From Aeriscardovia sp. (GTDB lineage Bacteria; Actinomycetota; Actinomycetes; Actinomycetales; Bifidobacteriaceae): a stretch of DNA of 64,000 nucleotides. The position numbers and the translations under genes are program-made. The first letter of the stretch is position 1, and every line of letters begins with the position of its first letter. Shown piece after piece: positions 31,100 to 39,716 of the stretch. The notes under the pieces were generated by a model. The model worked only from the letters and a program-made list of their open reading frames with translations. It made no database searches and had not been told where the DNA came from. The DNA is taken from NCBI GenBank assembly GCA_017405305.1, contig JAFRAT010000009.1, positions 62,001 to 126,000 of the forward strand, read 5' to 3'.

Positions 31100-33730
31100 T
31101 TACAGTTTTTCGATCGGGGCGAGACGTAGTAGCAAGCGTTTGACGCCGTCGGAGCCGAAGTCGACGGTGGCGATGCTGTTCTTGCCTTTGTCGGCGATGG
31201 CGATGACGGTTCCCAGGCCGTAGGAGTCGTGCGTGACTTTGTCGCCGGTGTGGAGATCGGCGGCTGTTAGCTTCGGGCTGGCTGGAGTTGGCTTCGCGGT
31301 GGATGGCGCATGCGATGCTCTTGCGGATGGTGCGAGATGCCGGATATGGGTGCTGGAGGCGTGGCGGGTTCCGTGTCCGTAGCCGGACGGGGAGCGACGT
31401 GATTCGTGGTTGTCGCCGGATCCGTATGGCGATGAGCCGCGGCGGGAGCCGTAACTGTGTCCCGAGCCATGTCCGCCGTAGGGCTGGGTTCCGTAGGGCG
31501 ACGGGATGTTGTACCGGCTGGAATCGTTATTGAGGTCGTTGTTGGGGTCGTCCAGCCATTGTGAACGCATTTTTTCGATGCCGGTTTCTTTGCGTTCCCA
31601 GTTGATGAGCTCGTCGGGGATGTCGGTGAGGAACTGGCTGGGCGGTAGTTCTTCCGTGCGGCCCCATTGTGAGCGTTCGGCGGCGCGGGTCAGGTAGAGC
31701 TTGCGGCGGGCGCGGGTGATGCCGACGTAGGCCAGGCGCCGTTCTTCGTGGAGTTCTTTGGCGTCGTCGAGGCTGCGGGCGTGCGGGAAGGTGCTTTCCT
31801 CCATGCCGGTGAGGAAGACGACGGGGTATTCGAGGCCTTTGGCGGTGTGGAGAGTCATGAGGGTGACCTGGCCTGAATCGGAGTCGGGCAGCTGGTCGGA
31901 GTCGGCGGCGAGCGCTGTGGTTTCGAGGAACCCAGAGAGGTTGGGTTCTTCTTCTCCTTCGGTTTTGGCGGAGTCCTCGTATTCTTTGGCGATGGTTTCG
32001 AGTTGGGCGAGGTTTTCGAGGCGTGTCTGGTCGATGGGGTCGGCGGAGCCTTCGATGCTGGCCAGCAGTCCGGAGGCGTCGAGCATCTGGTGGATGACGG
32101 TGGAGGGGGCTGTTCCGGGTTTGTTGGTGCGGCGAAGCGTGAGGACGAGGTCGCGGAAGGCGGAGATCTGTTTGGCGCTGCGCGCGGCGAGGCCGAGTTC
32201 GCCGACGTGTTCCAGGGCTTGCCAGAAGGAAGCGCGGTTGGCGTGGGCCCAGTCGGCGGCGGCCTGTTGGGCTTTGTTGCCGATGCCGCGTTTGGGGACG
32301 TTGAGGATGCGTTGCAGGCTCACGTCGTCGTCAGGGTTGACGATGACATGGAGGTAGGCGATGGCGTCCTTGATTTCCTTGCGTTCGTAGAAGCGTGTGC
32401 CGCCGACGATTTTGTAGGGGATGCGCGCGGCGACGAGGGCTTCTTCCAGCAGTCGTGACTGGGCGTTGGCCCGGTACATGACGGCGATGTCGGAGTACGG
32501 CGTGCCGCAGGCGCGGAGCTTGTTGATGGTGCGGGCGACGTATTGCGCTTCGCCGGCCGCGTTGTCGGCGGCGTAACCGACGATGCGGTCGCCTTTGCCG
32601 AGCGCGGTCCAGAGTTTTTTGGGTTTGCGGTCGGGGTTGAGGGCGATGACGGCGTTGGCGGCGTCGAGGATGGTCTGCGTGGAGCGGTAGTTCTGCTCGA
32701 GCAGGATGGTCTTGGCGTCGGGGAAATCCTTCTCGAAGTCGAGGATGTTGCGGATGTTGGCGCCCCGGAAAGCGTAGATGGACTGGTCAGAGTCGCCCAC
32801 GACGGTGATCCAGACGTGCTGGCGGGGCTGGGTTTCGGCGGCGCGGGCGACTGGCAGCGGCGCGCGCCGCGCGGACGGCGCGAAGGCTGTGTTCCGGACG
32901 GAACCCGTCGGCGTCACAGACGTGTTCGAGGCGTTGCCGTAGCCGGCTAGCTCGCGGATGAGCGCGTACTGCGCGTAATTGGTGTCTTGGTATTCGTCCA
33001 CGAGGATGTAGCGGAACTGGCGTCGGTAGTGCTCGGCGGCCTTCGGGCTGATGCGCAGCAGTTCGACGGCCCGCAGGATGATATCGTCGAAGTCGACGGC
33101 GTTGGCGGCGGCCAGGCGGTGCTCGTACTCCGCGTAAACCATGGCTTGCAGCTTCTCCGGTCCGTCGGCGGCTGCTCTCCGACCGGGTTGCCCTGGCTGG
33201 TAATCGCACTGTGCCTCCGCCAGCTGGCGTTTCCATCCTTTGAGTCCGTTTTTCCACGAGGAGATGGCGGAGAGCATGGCCCGCGGCGCGTATTTCTTGG
33301 GATCGATGTTGAGGCTCGCCTCGACGAGTTTGACAAGCTTCTCCGAATCCTGCTGATCGTAGATGGTGAACCCGGACCTCAGCCCTACGTCGGATCCGAA
33401 ACGGCGCAGGATGCGCACGCACGCTGAATGGAAGGTGGACACCCACATCCTGCGGGCAGCCGGACCAATGAGGGTCTCCAGGCGCTCGCGCATCTCGGCG
33501 GCCGCCTTGTTCGTGAACGTGATGGCGAGGATCTGGCCCGGCCAGGCGTGCCATTGGCTGAGGATCCAGGCGATGCGGCGCGTCAGCACACGGGTCTTGC
33601 CCGACCCCGCGCCCGCCGCGATGAGCAGGGCCGGACCCCGGTACTGCACGGCCTGCGCCTGCTGCGGGTTGAGCCCGTCGAGAAGATCCTGCGCGCTGCG
33701 CGCGATGAGACCGTCCTGCTGAGTTTCCAT
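31100..33730 (-). CDS. pcrA: UvrD/PcrA-type ATP-dependent DNA helicase
   Basis: Superfamily 1A 3'-5' helicase for repair and replication. The 876-residue product shows motif I (AAGAGSGKTRVLTRRI), Ia (AITFTNKAAAEMRERL), II (VDEYQDTNYAQ), III (GDSDQSIYAFRGA), V-VI (LAYVGITRARRKLYLT) and TLHTAKGLEYPVVFLTGMEE. It ends with a low-complexity Ser/His/Gly stretch and a PcrA-type SH3-like domain (GDKVTHDSYGLGTVIAI). A Pro/Ala/Thr-rich insert of about 45 residues lies between motifs II and III. GAGGAGGG precedes the ATG. It is divergently transcribed from the next gene. Confidence 0.95.
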   Translation of the reverse strand: METQQDGLIARSAQDLLDGLNPQQAQAVQYRGPALLIAAGAGSGKTRVLTRRIAWILSQWHAWPGQILAITFTNKAAAEMRERLETLIGPAARRMWVSTFHSACVRILRRFGSDVGLRSGFTIYDQQDSEKLVKLVEASLNIDPKKYAPRAMLSAISSWKNGLKGWKRQLAEAQCDYQPGQPGRRAAADGPEKLQAMVYAEYEHRLAAANAVDFDDIILRAVELLRISPKAAEHYRRQFRYILVDEYQDTNYAQYALIRELAGYGNASNTSVTPTGSVRNTAFAPSARRAPLPVARAAETQPRQHVWITVVGDSDQSIYAFRGANIRNILDFEKDFPDAKTILLEQNYRSTQTILDAANAVIALNPDRKPKKLWTALGKGDRIVGYAADNAAGEAQYVARTINKLRACGTPYSDIAVMYRANAQSRLLEEALVAARIPYKIVGGTRFYERKEIKDAIAYLHVIVNPDDDVSLQRILNVPKRGIGNKAQQAAADWAHANRASFWQALEHVGELGLAARSAKQISAFRDLVLTLRRTNKPGTAPSTVIHQMLDASGLLASIEGSADPIDQTRLENLAQLETIAKEYEDSAKTEGEEEPNLSGFLETTALAADSDQLPDSDSGQVTLMTLHTAKGLEYPVVFLTGMEESTFPHARSLDDAKELHEERRLAYVGITRARRKLYLTRAAERSQWGRTEELPPSQFLTDIPDELINWERKETGIEKMRSQWLDDPNNDLNNDSSRYNIPSPYGTQPYGGHGSGHSYGSRRGSSPYGSGDNHESRRSPSGYGHGTRHASSTHIRHLAPSARASHAPSTAKPTPASPKLTAADLHTGDKVTHDSYGLGTVIAIADKGKNSIATVDFGSDGVKRLLLRLAPIEKL

Positions 33731-33752
33731 GAGCCCTCCTCGTGAATCGACC

Positions 33753-33767
33753 TTGTTATGCTAACAA
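33753..33767. promoter_or_regulatory. Palindromic divergent promoter between pcrA and the amidohydrolase-like gene
   Basis: TTGTTA-TGC-TAACAA is a perfect 6+6 palindrome. It contains a -10-like TATGCT on the plus strand (33757-33762) and TAGCAT on the minus strand (33763-33758). The plus-strand start would fall at about the ATG of 33770 (leaderless), and the minus-strand start about 20 bases before the pcrA ATG. Confidence 0.5.
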
Positions 33768-33769
33768 CC

Positions 33770-34756
33770 ATGACGAACGAGAACGATATTGCCGTCGACG
33801 TCTGCGCCTTCGCGCTTCCACGGGAATACTGCGACGCGCGGCGCGCGTCCGATCCCGCATGGAAAGCCCCCGCCAACAGGCTGCTGACGGACATGGATCT
33901 GCGCCTGGTCGCCAACCCGCCGATGTCCCAGGAGATCATCGCCTGCCCCGGCGCGGCCGCCGCGCCGACCGTTGCCGAAGCCGCCGCCGCCAACGCAGGG
34001 CTGAAGCGGATGGTGTCGGACGACCCGGAGATGTTCCAAGGCGCTATCGCCGCCGCCCCACTGAAGGACATCGCACAGGCGGTCCACGTGCTGCGCGCCG
34101 ATGTCGCCGCGTCCGACTTGCTGCTCGGCGTCGGACTGCCGGCTGTCTTCGAGGGGACGCCGATCAGCGACGAGCGGTTCGAACCTCTCTTCGCCGCCGC
34201 CGAGCAAGTCCAGCGGCCCGTCTGGCTTCTCGCCGGCAAGAACGCCACCAGCAGCGATGCCGCTGGCGAAGGCGGCAACGCTGCTGCGAAAGTGCTCGCA
34301 AGCCTCGTCTCCTCCGGCTGCTTCCAACGGCACCCGCGACTGCTGCTCATCGTCCATGGCGCGCTCGCCGACGGCCCGACGGCTACGGCCGCCGCGCTGG
34401 CACCATTGGGCGATTCTCTGCCGGCCGGCCTATTCCTCGACACTGCCGGCGCGGACGCCGGTGCCATCGAGGGCGCCGCGGGCGTGTTCGGCGCCGCGCA
34501 TCTGCTGTTCGGCACGGGTCTGCCGGCAGATGGCGTCGCTCATGAGAGCGATGGGCCTGACTGCGATGAAGCCGTCTTGGCGTTGGCCAGGTTGGACGCC
34601 GCGGGCCTGTCCGAAGGGAATCGCCATGCTGTGCGCTGCGGCAACTGGGAAGCGCTCGTCTCCTGTCTGCCGATCGACATGCCGAAGACCCGGCTCGTCG
34701 ACGAGGACGAGGCCGGCGACAGCGGAAACGACGAAACCGGCGGGGCCGGAGACTGA
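33770..34756 (+). CDS. Amidohydrolase-2 fold protein lacking metal ligands (pseudoenzyme candidate)
   Basis: The 328-residue product follows ACMSD-type amidohydrolases along its length: VDVCAFALPREY where the family has DxHxHxLP, then LRLVANPP, RPVWLLAG (for PIWIHPA), RHPRLLLIVHG (for YPDLKIITHHMGG) and HLLFGTGLPAD (for HVLFGTDMP). The HxH is replaced by CxF, the WIHP histidine by Leu and the late Asp by Gly; only one histidine remains. The frame is long and free of stops. The ATG at 33770 is chosen from the -10 position; an in-frame ATG at 33758 lies within the promoter. Function unknown; probably non-catalytic or with altered chemistry. Confidence 0.72.
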   Translation: MTNENDIAVDVCAFALPREYCDARRASDPAWKAPANRLLTDMDLRLVANPPMSQEIIACPGAAAAPTVAEAAAANAGLKRMVSDDPEMFQGAIAAAPLKDIAQAVHVLRADVAASDLLLGVGLPAVFEGTPISDERFEPLFAAAEQVQRPVWLLAGKNATSSDAAGEGGNAAAKVLASLVSSGCFQRHPRLLLIVHGALADGPTATAAALAPLGDSLPAGLFLDTAGADAGAIEGAAGVFGAAHLLFGTGLPADGVAHESDGPDCDEAVLALARLDAAGLSEGNRHAVRCGNWEALVSCLPIDMPKTRLVDEDEAGDSGNDETGGAGD

Positions 34757-34760
34757 TCCG

Positions 34761-35690
34761 TCACTGTCCGAGGAAACCGTCGACTCCTTTCTTCAGGCCG
34801 TTCCAGCGCGTCGTCAAGCTGGACGCGCGGACAGGCGACGGCCATTCGCAGGAAATCGGCGCCGTTGCCGCGGTACCAGCTGCCCGGCGACAGTAGCAGG
34901 CCTGACGTTCGCCCATGTGTACTCCCCCTCATCCCCTGGTGCCACCGCGCTCCCTACGTGTAGCTGGCGATGGTTCCCGCGACGGACGCGAGGCCGGGCT
35001 GGTCGCGATGTGCGTGGCGGAGAACCCGTTGCCAACGAGGCGGCGTATCAAGGGGTCCGGTGGCCAGGGCGAGGGCCGCTTGGATGCCTGGCTCGCTGAA
35101 AGTCTTGCTCGGGGACATTAGCATGACGACGCCGCCTGTCAGCGACCGGGGCAACGACAAGACCGGCGTGTAGTCCTCTCCCGGCGCCAGCGTGAGGTCC
35201 CCGTGGATCTCGTCCGCCACCACGCGCGGCTTGATGCTCGTTCGCCAGGAGCAGGATCCGCGTCAGCTCGTCGGCGCTCCAGTTTCGCCCAATCGGGTTG
35301 CGCGAGTTGCACAGGATCATCAGAGAGGTTCTCTGGCCCGACAGCGCTCGTTCCAGTTTCTCCCAGTCGATGGCATGACGCCTTGTCCGGCCGTTGTCCT
35401 CGGCGGCGCGGAAGAAGGCGTTGTAGACGGGCGTCATCATCGCCACGCCGTCGCTGGGGTTGCTCAAGGACCGCACGATCGACGCGATCGTCGGAACGAC
35501 GCCCTGTCAGAAGAGCAGCCAGTCGCGATCCGGCGTCCAGCCGTGCTGGCTTTCGCAGCAACCCGCCACCGCGTCATAGAACTCGTCTGTCACCCGCTCG
35601 TAGCCGTAATCGCCGATGCGCACCCGGTCGGCCAGCGCGGAGACGATGAGGAACTTCCGCTGCCGGTTGACCGGCCCTCCCGTCTAGCGT
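34761..35690 (-). pseudogene. Broken PatB/MalY-type aminotransferase (cystathionine beta-lyase-like)
   Basis: A PLP fold type I gene split by several lesions. From 5' to 3' on the minus strand: a damaged N-terminus without the usual KWD/ADMDF start; an in-frame TGA at 35509-35507, between DWLLF and QGVVP; MTPVYNAFF, LILCNSRNPIGRNWSADEL; a frameshift near 35240; VVADEIHGDL and LMSPSKTFSEPGIQ (PLP lysine still present); TAG at 34956; and finally GLLLSPGSWYRGNGADFLRMAVACPR, with a one-base insertion near 34795 that changes the natural end LKKGVDGFLGQ. The intact ancestor would end at 34761, four bases from the convergent neighbour. Confidence 0.85.
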
Positions 35691-35708
35691 CCCCGCAGCA
35701 AAGCTGTC

Positions 35709-35714
35709 TACGAT
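35709..35714 (+). promoter_or_regulatory. -10-like element of the D-2-hydroxyacid dehydrogenase gene
   Basis: TACGAT lies 7 bases before the ATG at 35722, which would make that ATG the first base of the transcript. No ribosome binding site is present. Confidence 0.4.
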
Positions 35715-35721
35715 GAATCTC

Positions 35722-36714
35722 ATGACTTCTGCATCTCGTTCACAGGACAGCACGCTCATCGTCGCCACAGATACCCTGTCGGCCGACCAGATCGAGGAAA
35801 TGGAGGAGGCCTGCCCCGAGGGCACGGCTATCCGCCAAACCAACGAGACGGACCCGGACATGGGCCTGCTGCGCCAGGCCGACATCGCCATCGGCTTCTT
35901 CACGCCGCAGGCCATGCACCAGTGCGCCGGCCTCAAGTGGCTGCAACTGACGGTCGTCGGCTTCGAGAAGTACGTCGAACCGGGCGTGATCCCGGCCGGC
36001 GCGATCGTCACCAACGCGCACGGCGCCTTCGGCCAGGAGGTCTCGGAGCACATGTTCGCCGTGCTGCTGAGCCTCATGAAGAAGCTGGAGATCTACCGCG
36101 ACAACCAGAGCAAGCACATCTGGCACGACGAGGGCACGGTGCGCACGCTGGACGGCGCTCGGGTCGTTGTCGTCGGCGCCGGCGACATCGGCACGCATTT
36201 CGCCCGCCTCTGCACGGCGATGGGCGCCCACTGCGTCGGCTTCCGCCGCCACGTGCCGGACGCGCTGCCGGCCGGCTTCGAGGAGATCCTGACGATGGAC
36301 AGCCTGGCCGCTGCCGTCCGCAGCGCGGACGTAGTCGCCAGCTTCCTGCCATACTCGCCGGAGACCACCGGCCTGTTCGACGCCGGCTTCTTCGCCTCCA
36401 TGAAGGCCGGCTCCTACTTCCTTAACGGCGGGCGCGGCAACTCCGTCGTTCTCGACGACCTGTCCGATGCGCTGGAAAGCGGCCATCTGGCGGGCACCGG
36501 CCTTGATGTGTTCGACGTCGAACCGCTGCCGGCCGACAACCGTCTGTGGAGCGTGCCGACGGCGGTCATCACGCCGCACATCGCCGGCAACATCCGCGGC
36601 GACTTCCACCTGGACGCGGCCGCCGAGACGACGACCAGGCTCGTGTGCGGGAACCTGCGCCGCTGGTTCGCCGGCGAGCCTCTGACCAATGTGGTGCGCG
36701 CCCCGCAGAACTGA
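35722..36714 (+). CDS. D-isomer-specific 2-hydroxyacid dehydrogenase
   Basis: NAD(P)-dependent oxidoreductase of the D-lactate/phosphoglycerate dehydrogenase superfamily. The product is 330 residues. The Rossmann motif VVGAGDIGTHFARLCTAMGA is in the middle, with catalytic Arg in NGGRGNSVV, Glu in DVFDVEPLP and His in ITPHIAGN. The substrate cannot be assigned. The ATG at 35722 is preferred over the one at 35713 because of the -10 element at 35709. No good ribosome binding site precedes either. It lies next to the broken aminotransferase. Confidence 0.9.
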   Translation: MTSASRSQDSTLIVATDTLSADQIEEMEEACPEGTAIRQTNETDPDMGLLRQADIAIGFFTPQAMHQCAGLKWLQLTVVGFEKYVEPGVIPAGAIVTNAHGAFGQEVSEHMFAVLLSLMKKLEIYRDNQSKHIWHDEGTVRTLDGARVVVVGAGDIGTHFARLCTAMGAHCVGFRRHVPDALPAGFEEILTMDSLAAAVRSADVVASFLPYSPETTGLFDAGFFASMKAGSYFLNGGRGNSVVLDDLSDALESGHLAGTGLDVFDVEPLPADNRLWSVPTAVITPHIAGNIRGDFHLDAAAETTTRLVCGNLRRWFAGEPLTNVVRAPQN

Positions 36715-36781
36715 GATCCAGCGCCGGAAAGGTCGGAGCCTAACGCCGCTGTCCTGCCGACGCTCCTGACAAAACAATGGG

Positions 36782-36829
36782 GAACGTGCTCCGGAACCAG
36801 GCCAATCCACCTGGTTCCGGAGCACGTTC
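36782..36829. terminator. Long bidirectional terminator hairpin
   Basis: A 20-bp perfect stem (36782-36801 with 36810-36829) and an 8-base loop, between the convergent dehydrogenase and membrane protein genes. T-rich bases follow on the minus strand (CCCATTGTTTTG); none on the plus strand. Confidence 0.75.
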
Positions 36830-36855
36830 GTGTCCGTGCATCCACGCCGACGGCG

Positions 36856-37437
36856 TCACTCCTGCTCTTCGGCCTTCTTCTCCTGACGCGTCACGATGTG
36901 GCGGTTGATGGCCACCAGCTCGTTGACGGACCAGAACAGGATGCCGTACAGCGCCCCGCCCATGCCGTAGAGCATGAGGACGGCCCACGGGACGAGCGGC
37001 TCGGGGCAGGCGAAGTCGGCGATGAACGCCATGCACAGGGCGAACGCGACAAAGACGAGGGCGTTGCTCCAGAACTCCTTCAACGTCCTCTTGCGGTGCT
37101 CCTCGCGGTCCTCGCCCGGGTAGAACATCACGCTGCGCACGATGCGCGGCAGCACGTACGCCATGTAGGCCCATTCGGCGGCGGAGAACGCCACCAGCGC
37201 CAGGAGCAGCTTGCCGAAGCCGTGCTGCGTGCCGCTGCGGAACCAGAAGACGATCAGCCAGACGAGGAAGAACGCCAGCGCGTTCAGCGCGGCGTAGGAC
37301 CACATCGGCAGTGTCAGACGGTCGTCGGCCATCCTCATCTTGGCGGCCTGCGCGCGGGCGGCCCTTCTGCGGGCCCGCTTCGCGTTGCGCCGCGCCGCCT
37401 GCTCCGGCGTCCTCTTCTTTTTCTTCGCTTGCGCCAT
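36856..37437 (-). CDS. Integral membrane protein of unknown function
   Basis: The 193-residue product has a very basic N-terminus (about residues 1-35, many Lys/Arg) and hydrophobic segments at YAALNALAFFLVWLIVFWF, GKLLLALVAFSAAEWAYMAYVL, ALVFVAFALCMAFIADF and WAVLMLYGMGGALYGILFW, so about four transmembrane helices. I do not recognise the family. GGAGGTGCG precedes the ATG at 37437, which decides this start over the longer frame. Confidence 0.8.
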   Translation of the reverse strand: MAQAKKKKRTPEQAARRNAKRARRRAARAQAAKMRMADDRLTLPMWSYAALNALAFFLVWLIVFWFRSGTQHGFGKLLLALVAFSAAEWAYMAYVLPRIVRSVMFYPGEDREEHRKRTLKEFWSNALVFVAFALCMAFIADFACPEPLVPWAVLMLYGMGGALYGILFWSVNELVAINRHIVTRQEKKAEEQE

Positions 37438-37656
37438 CGCGCACCTCCACCCTCGACAACCACGAAACACACCTATCCTATTCGCGTTTCCCGGGCACGG
37501 AGGACGAAGCCGCCGAACGGTCTCCCCGCCGCGCTCTCCGCTCCTACGCCAGGACACCTGCCCAGCTTCCGCAGCGAGCGCGCTATGATGCCACTGACGG
37601 AAAAGCACGGCGGAAGCCGAACGAAAAACGGGACGAACAGCGAAAGGAGCCAGACG

Positions 37657-38076
37657 ATGCGCCTATGCCTTGGATTCGCCTGCGGGTACATGATTCTGGG
37701 GATGGTCGAGGGCGTCATCGCCCGCGAAACAACGCGGCGCAAAGGATTCGACGCCCGGAAGGCGAAGACGACGAATCTCCTCGACCTGCACGTGCACACC
37801 TTCACGCTGGGCATGGCCATGTTCCTGATCCTCGCCCTCTTCGCGCACATCTCCGACTTCACCGGGAGTGCGCTGTTCCGCTGGTTCCTCTGGATCTACA
37901 ACATCGGTCTGCTAGGGCTGCTGGCCATGCTCGCCGCGCGTGGCATGCTGCAGCTCAAGGAAACGAAGCCGTCGAAAGCCATGGACGCGTCGCTGTCCGG
38001 AACTGCGGGCCTGTTTCATGCCGTGCTGTGCGCGGGGTTCATCCTGCTCTTCGTTATCCTGCTGCGCGTTTTCTGA
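37657..38076 (+). CDS. DUF2871 family membrane protein
   Basis: The 139-residue product begins MRLCLGFACGYMILGMVEGVI and has four predicted transmembrane segments. The motif LHVHTFTLGMAMFLILALF is typical of DUF2871 proteins, which are of unknown function. AAAGGAG lies 6-8 bases upstream of the ATG. A strong terminator follows. Confidence 0.85.
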   Translation: MRLCLGFACGYMILGMVEGVIARETTRRKGFDARKAKTTNLLDLHVHTFTLGMAMFLILALFAHISDFTGSALFRWFLWIYNIGLLGLLAMLAARGMLQLKETKPSKAMDASLSGTAGLFHAVLCAGFILLFVILLRVF

Positions 38077-38097
38077 CGGCAGGGACCGGCGTTCCCA

Positions 38098-38145
38098 AGG
38101 CCTGTTCCGGCATGGCTTCAGCCGTGCCGGGACAGGCCTGTTTTT
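38098..38145 (+). terminator. Rho-independent terminator of the DUF2871 gene
   Basis: AGGCCTGT and an inner CCGGCA(T/C)GG stem pair across 38098-38139 and are followed by TTTTT at 38141-38145. It could also block read-through toward the convergent HAD gene. Confidence 0.88.
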
Positions 38146-38196
38146 GCGTGCGCCAGACATCGGACTCCGCCGGGACCCCTGCTGGATCCGGCTGTC

Positions 38197-38973
38197 TCAC
38201 TGGATCCAGCCATAGTGCCGCAGGGCGACGCCGATGCCGTCGTCGTCCACGGCCGTGGTCACGAAGCTGGCCTTCCTCTTGAGCTCCTCGCAGGCGTTGC
38301 CCATCGCAACACGCGTCCACTCCGGCAGGAACATCGACATGTCGTTGAGGGAATCGCCGAACACCACCACGTCTTCGCCTTCGGCATCGAAATGCTCCAG
38401 GATCCGGCGGATGCCGCGTGCCTTGTCCATCGGCTCGATGTAGATGTAGTTCGCTCCGCCGTAGCGCATCCAAGGCAGGCTGCGCAGCGCGGGCAGCGTC
38501 TCCTCCTCGCGCCCTTCGCCGATAGCGACGAACATGCGGTTGACGTGATCCTCGCGGGTGATGTCCAGATCTGGGATGACAACGCTGCTCTGGAACGGCG
38601 CGTCCGTGAGATCGTGGAACAGCTGCGAGGCGGTGAGACGTTCAAGAATGTCATCGGAGTCATAGGCCCACGGGATCCCCTGGGCGTCGCATTCGCGGGC
38701 CAGCTCGAAACAGGCCTGAGTGTCGTCCAGCGGGTCGATGCCCAGCAGCTCGCCATCGACCGTCACGCCGTAACCGCCGTCGGACACCATGTTGCGGAAG
38801 CCGAGCTGCTCCATCTCGGGCACAGCGAGGCAGTGCTCGCGGCCGGTGGCGATGGCCAGGAAGTTTCCTTCCGCCTCCAGCTGTTTCAGCGCGAGGCGCG
38901 TGTCAGCCGGGACCTCGTGATTGCCGGTGCCGGGGATGAGCGTTCCGTCGATGTCGAAAAAGAAGTATGCCAT
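38197..38973 (-). CDS. HAD-superfamily Cof-type phosphatase
   Basis: Haloacid dehalogenase-fold phosphatase of the Cof group, probably acting on sugar phosphates. The 258-residue product starts MAYFFFDIDGTLIPGTG (motif I DxDGT at residues 7-11) and ends with motif III/IV VVVFGDSLNDMSMF. The open frame reaches 39042, but the ATG at 38973 places motif I at the usual distance. Another HAD gene is transcribed divergently about 95 bases away. Confidence 0.92.
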   Translation of the reverse strand: MAYFFFDIDGTLIPGTGNHEVPADTRLALKQLEAEGNFLAIATGREHCLAVPEMEQLGFRNMVSDGGYGVTVDGELLGIDPLDDTQACFELARECDAQGIPWAYDSDDILERLTASQLFHDLTDAPFQSSVVIPDLDITREDHVNRMFVAIGEGREEETLPALRSLPWMRYGGANYIYIEPMDKARGIRRILEHFDAEGEDVVVFGDSLNDMSMFLPEWTRVAMGNACEELKRKASFVTTAVDDDGIGVALRHYGWIQ

Positions 38974-39052
38974 GCCCCCACTGTCCGCACCGAGGCCGAC
39001 AAGCGGGCCGGAAGGTGATGTCCAGGCCTCGCCGTTCCTCACGGGCTGCCGG

Positions 39053-39058
39053 TATAGT
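39053..39058 (+). promoter_or_regulatory. -10-like element of the second HAD gene
   Basis: TATAGT ends 10 bases before the ATG at 39069. A transcript would start only about four bases before the start codon, and no ribosome binding site is present. Confidence 0.4.
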
Positions 39059-39068
39059 AGGGCGCACC

Positions 39069-39716
39069 ATGACTAATTTCCATCATTCCCGTTATTCCCA
39101 TCTCGTCTTCGACTGGGACGGCACCCTCATCGACACCGACGCGCCCATCGCGCAGGCCGAATCCGCGATTCTGGAGAAGCACGGCATCCGCCGCACGCCC
39201 GAGCAGATGAGGCCATACGTAGGCATCCCGACCTTCGACACCTTCGCCCGTTTCGGCATACAGGCCTCTCCGGAGCTATGGGCTGAATGGCAGGAGCAAT
39301 ACCAACGTTTCGCACACCACGCCGTCCTCTTCCCCGGCGTCGCTGAGACGCTGAAGAAGCTGCGCGGCGATGGCGTGGCCCTGGGCATGATCTCCTCCCG
39401 TCGGCGCGAGGAGTTCCACCAGCTGTTCGACAGTTTCGGCCTCAACGGCCTGTTCGACGCGGACGTCTTCAGCAACGACACGGAAAAGCACAAGCCGGAC
39501 GCTGAGCCGATGCTGCGTTACCTCGAGAAGACAGGCGCGGCGGCCGGGGACTGCGTCTACATCGGCGACATGCCCACCGACATCCAGTGCGCTGCGGCGG
39601 CCGGCGTCGACTCCGCGCTGATGGAATGGGACGGCGAGCGACGCGACCGGTCCGACTGGCCGGCAAAACCGACGTATGTGCTCGATTCCGCGCGGGACTG
39701 GCTGGGCTTCGTCTGA
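39069..39716 (+). CDS. HAD-superfamily hydrolase, phosphoglycolate-phosphatase-like
   Basis: The 215-residue product has motif I FDWDGTLIDTDAP at residues 14-26, motif II MISSRR, and motif III/IV with KHKPDAEP and YIGDMPTDIQCA. The cap domain between I and II is alpha-helical (type C1). It belongs to the Gph/beta-phosphoglucomutase-like group; substrate unknown. The ATG at 39069 is chosen over 38967 because the latter lies in the divergent gene. Confidence 0.9.
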   Translation: MTNFHHSRYSHLVFDWDGTLIDTDAPIAQAESAILEKHGIRRTPEQMRPYVGIPTFDTFARFGIQASPELWAEWQEQYQRFAHHAVLFPGVAETLKKLRGDGVALGMISSRRREEFHQLFDSFGLNGLFDADVFSNDTEKHKPDAEPMLRYLEKTGAAAGDCVYIGDMPTDIQCAAAAGVDSALMEWDGERRDRSDWPAKPTYVLDSARDWLGFV

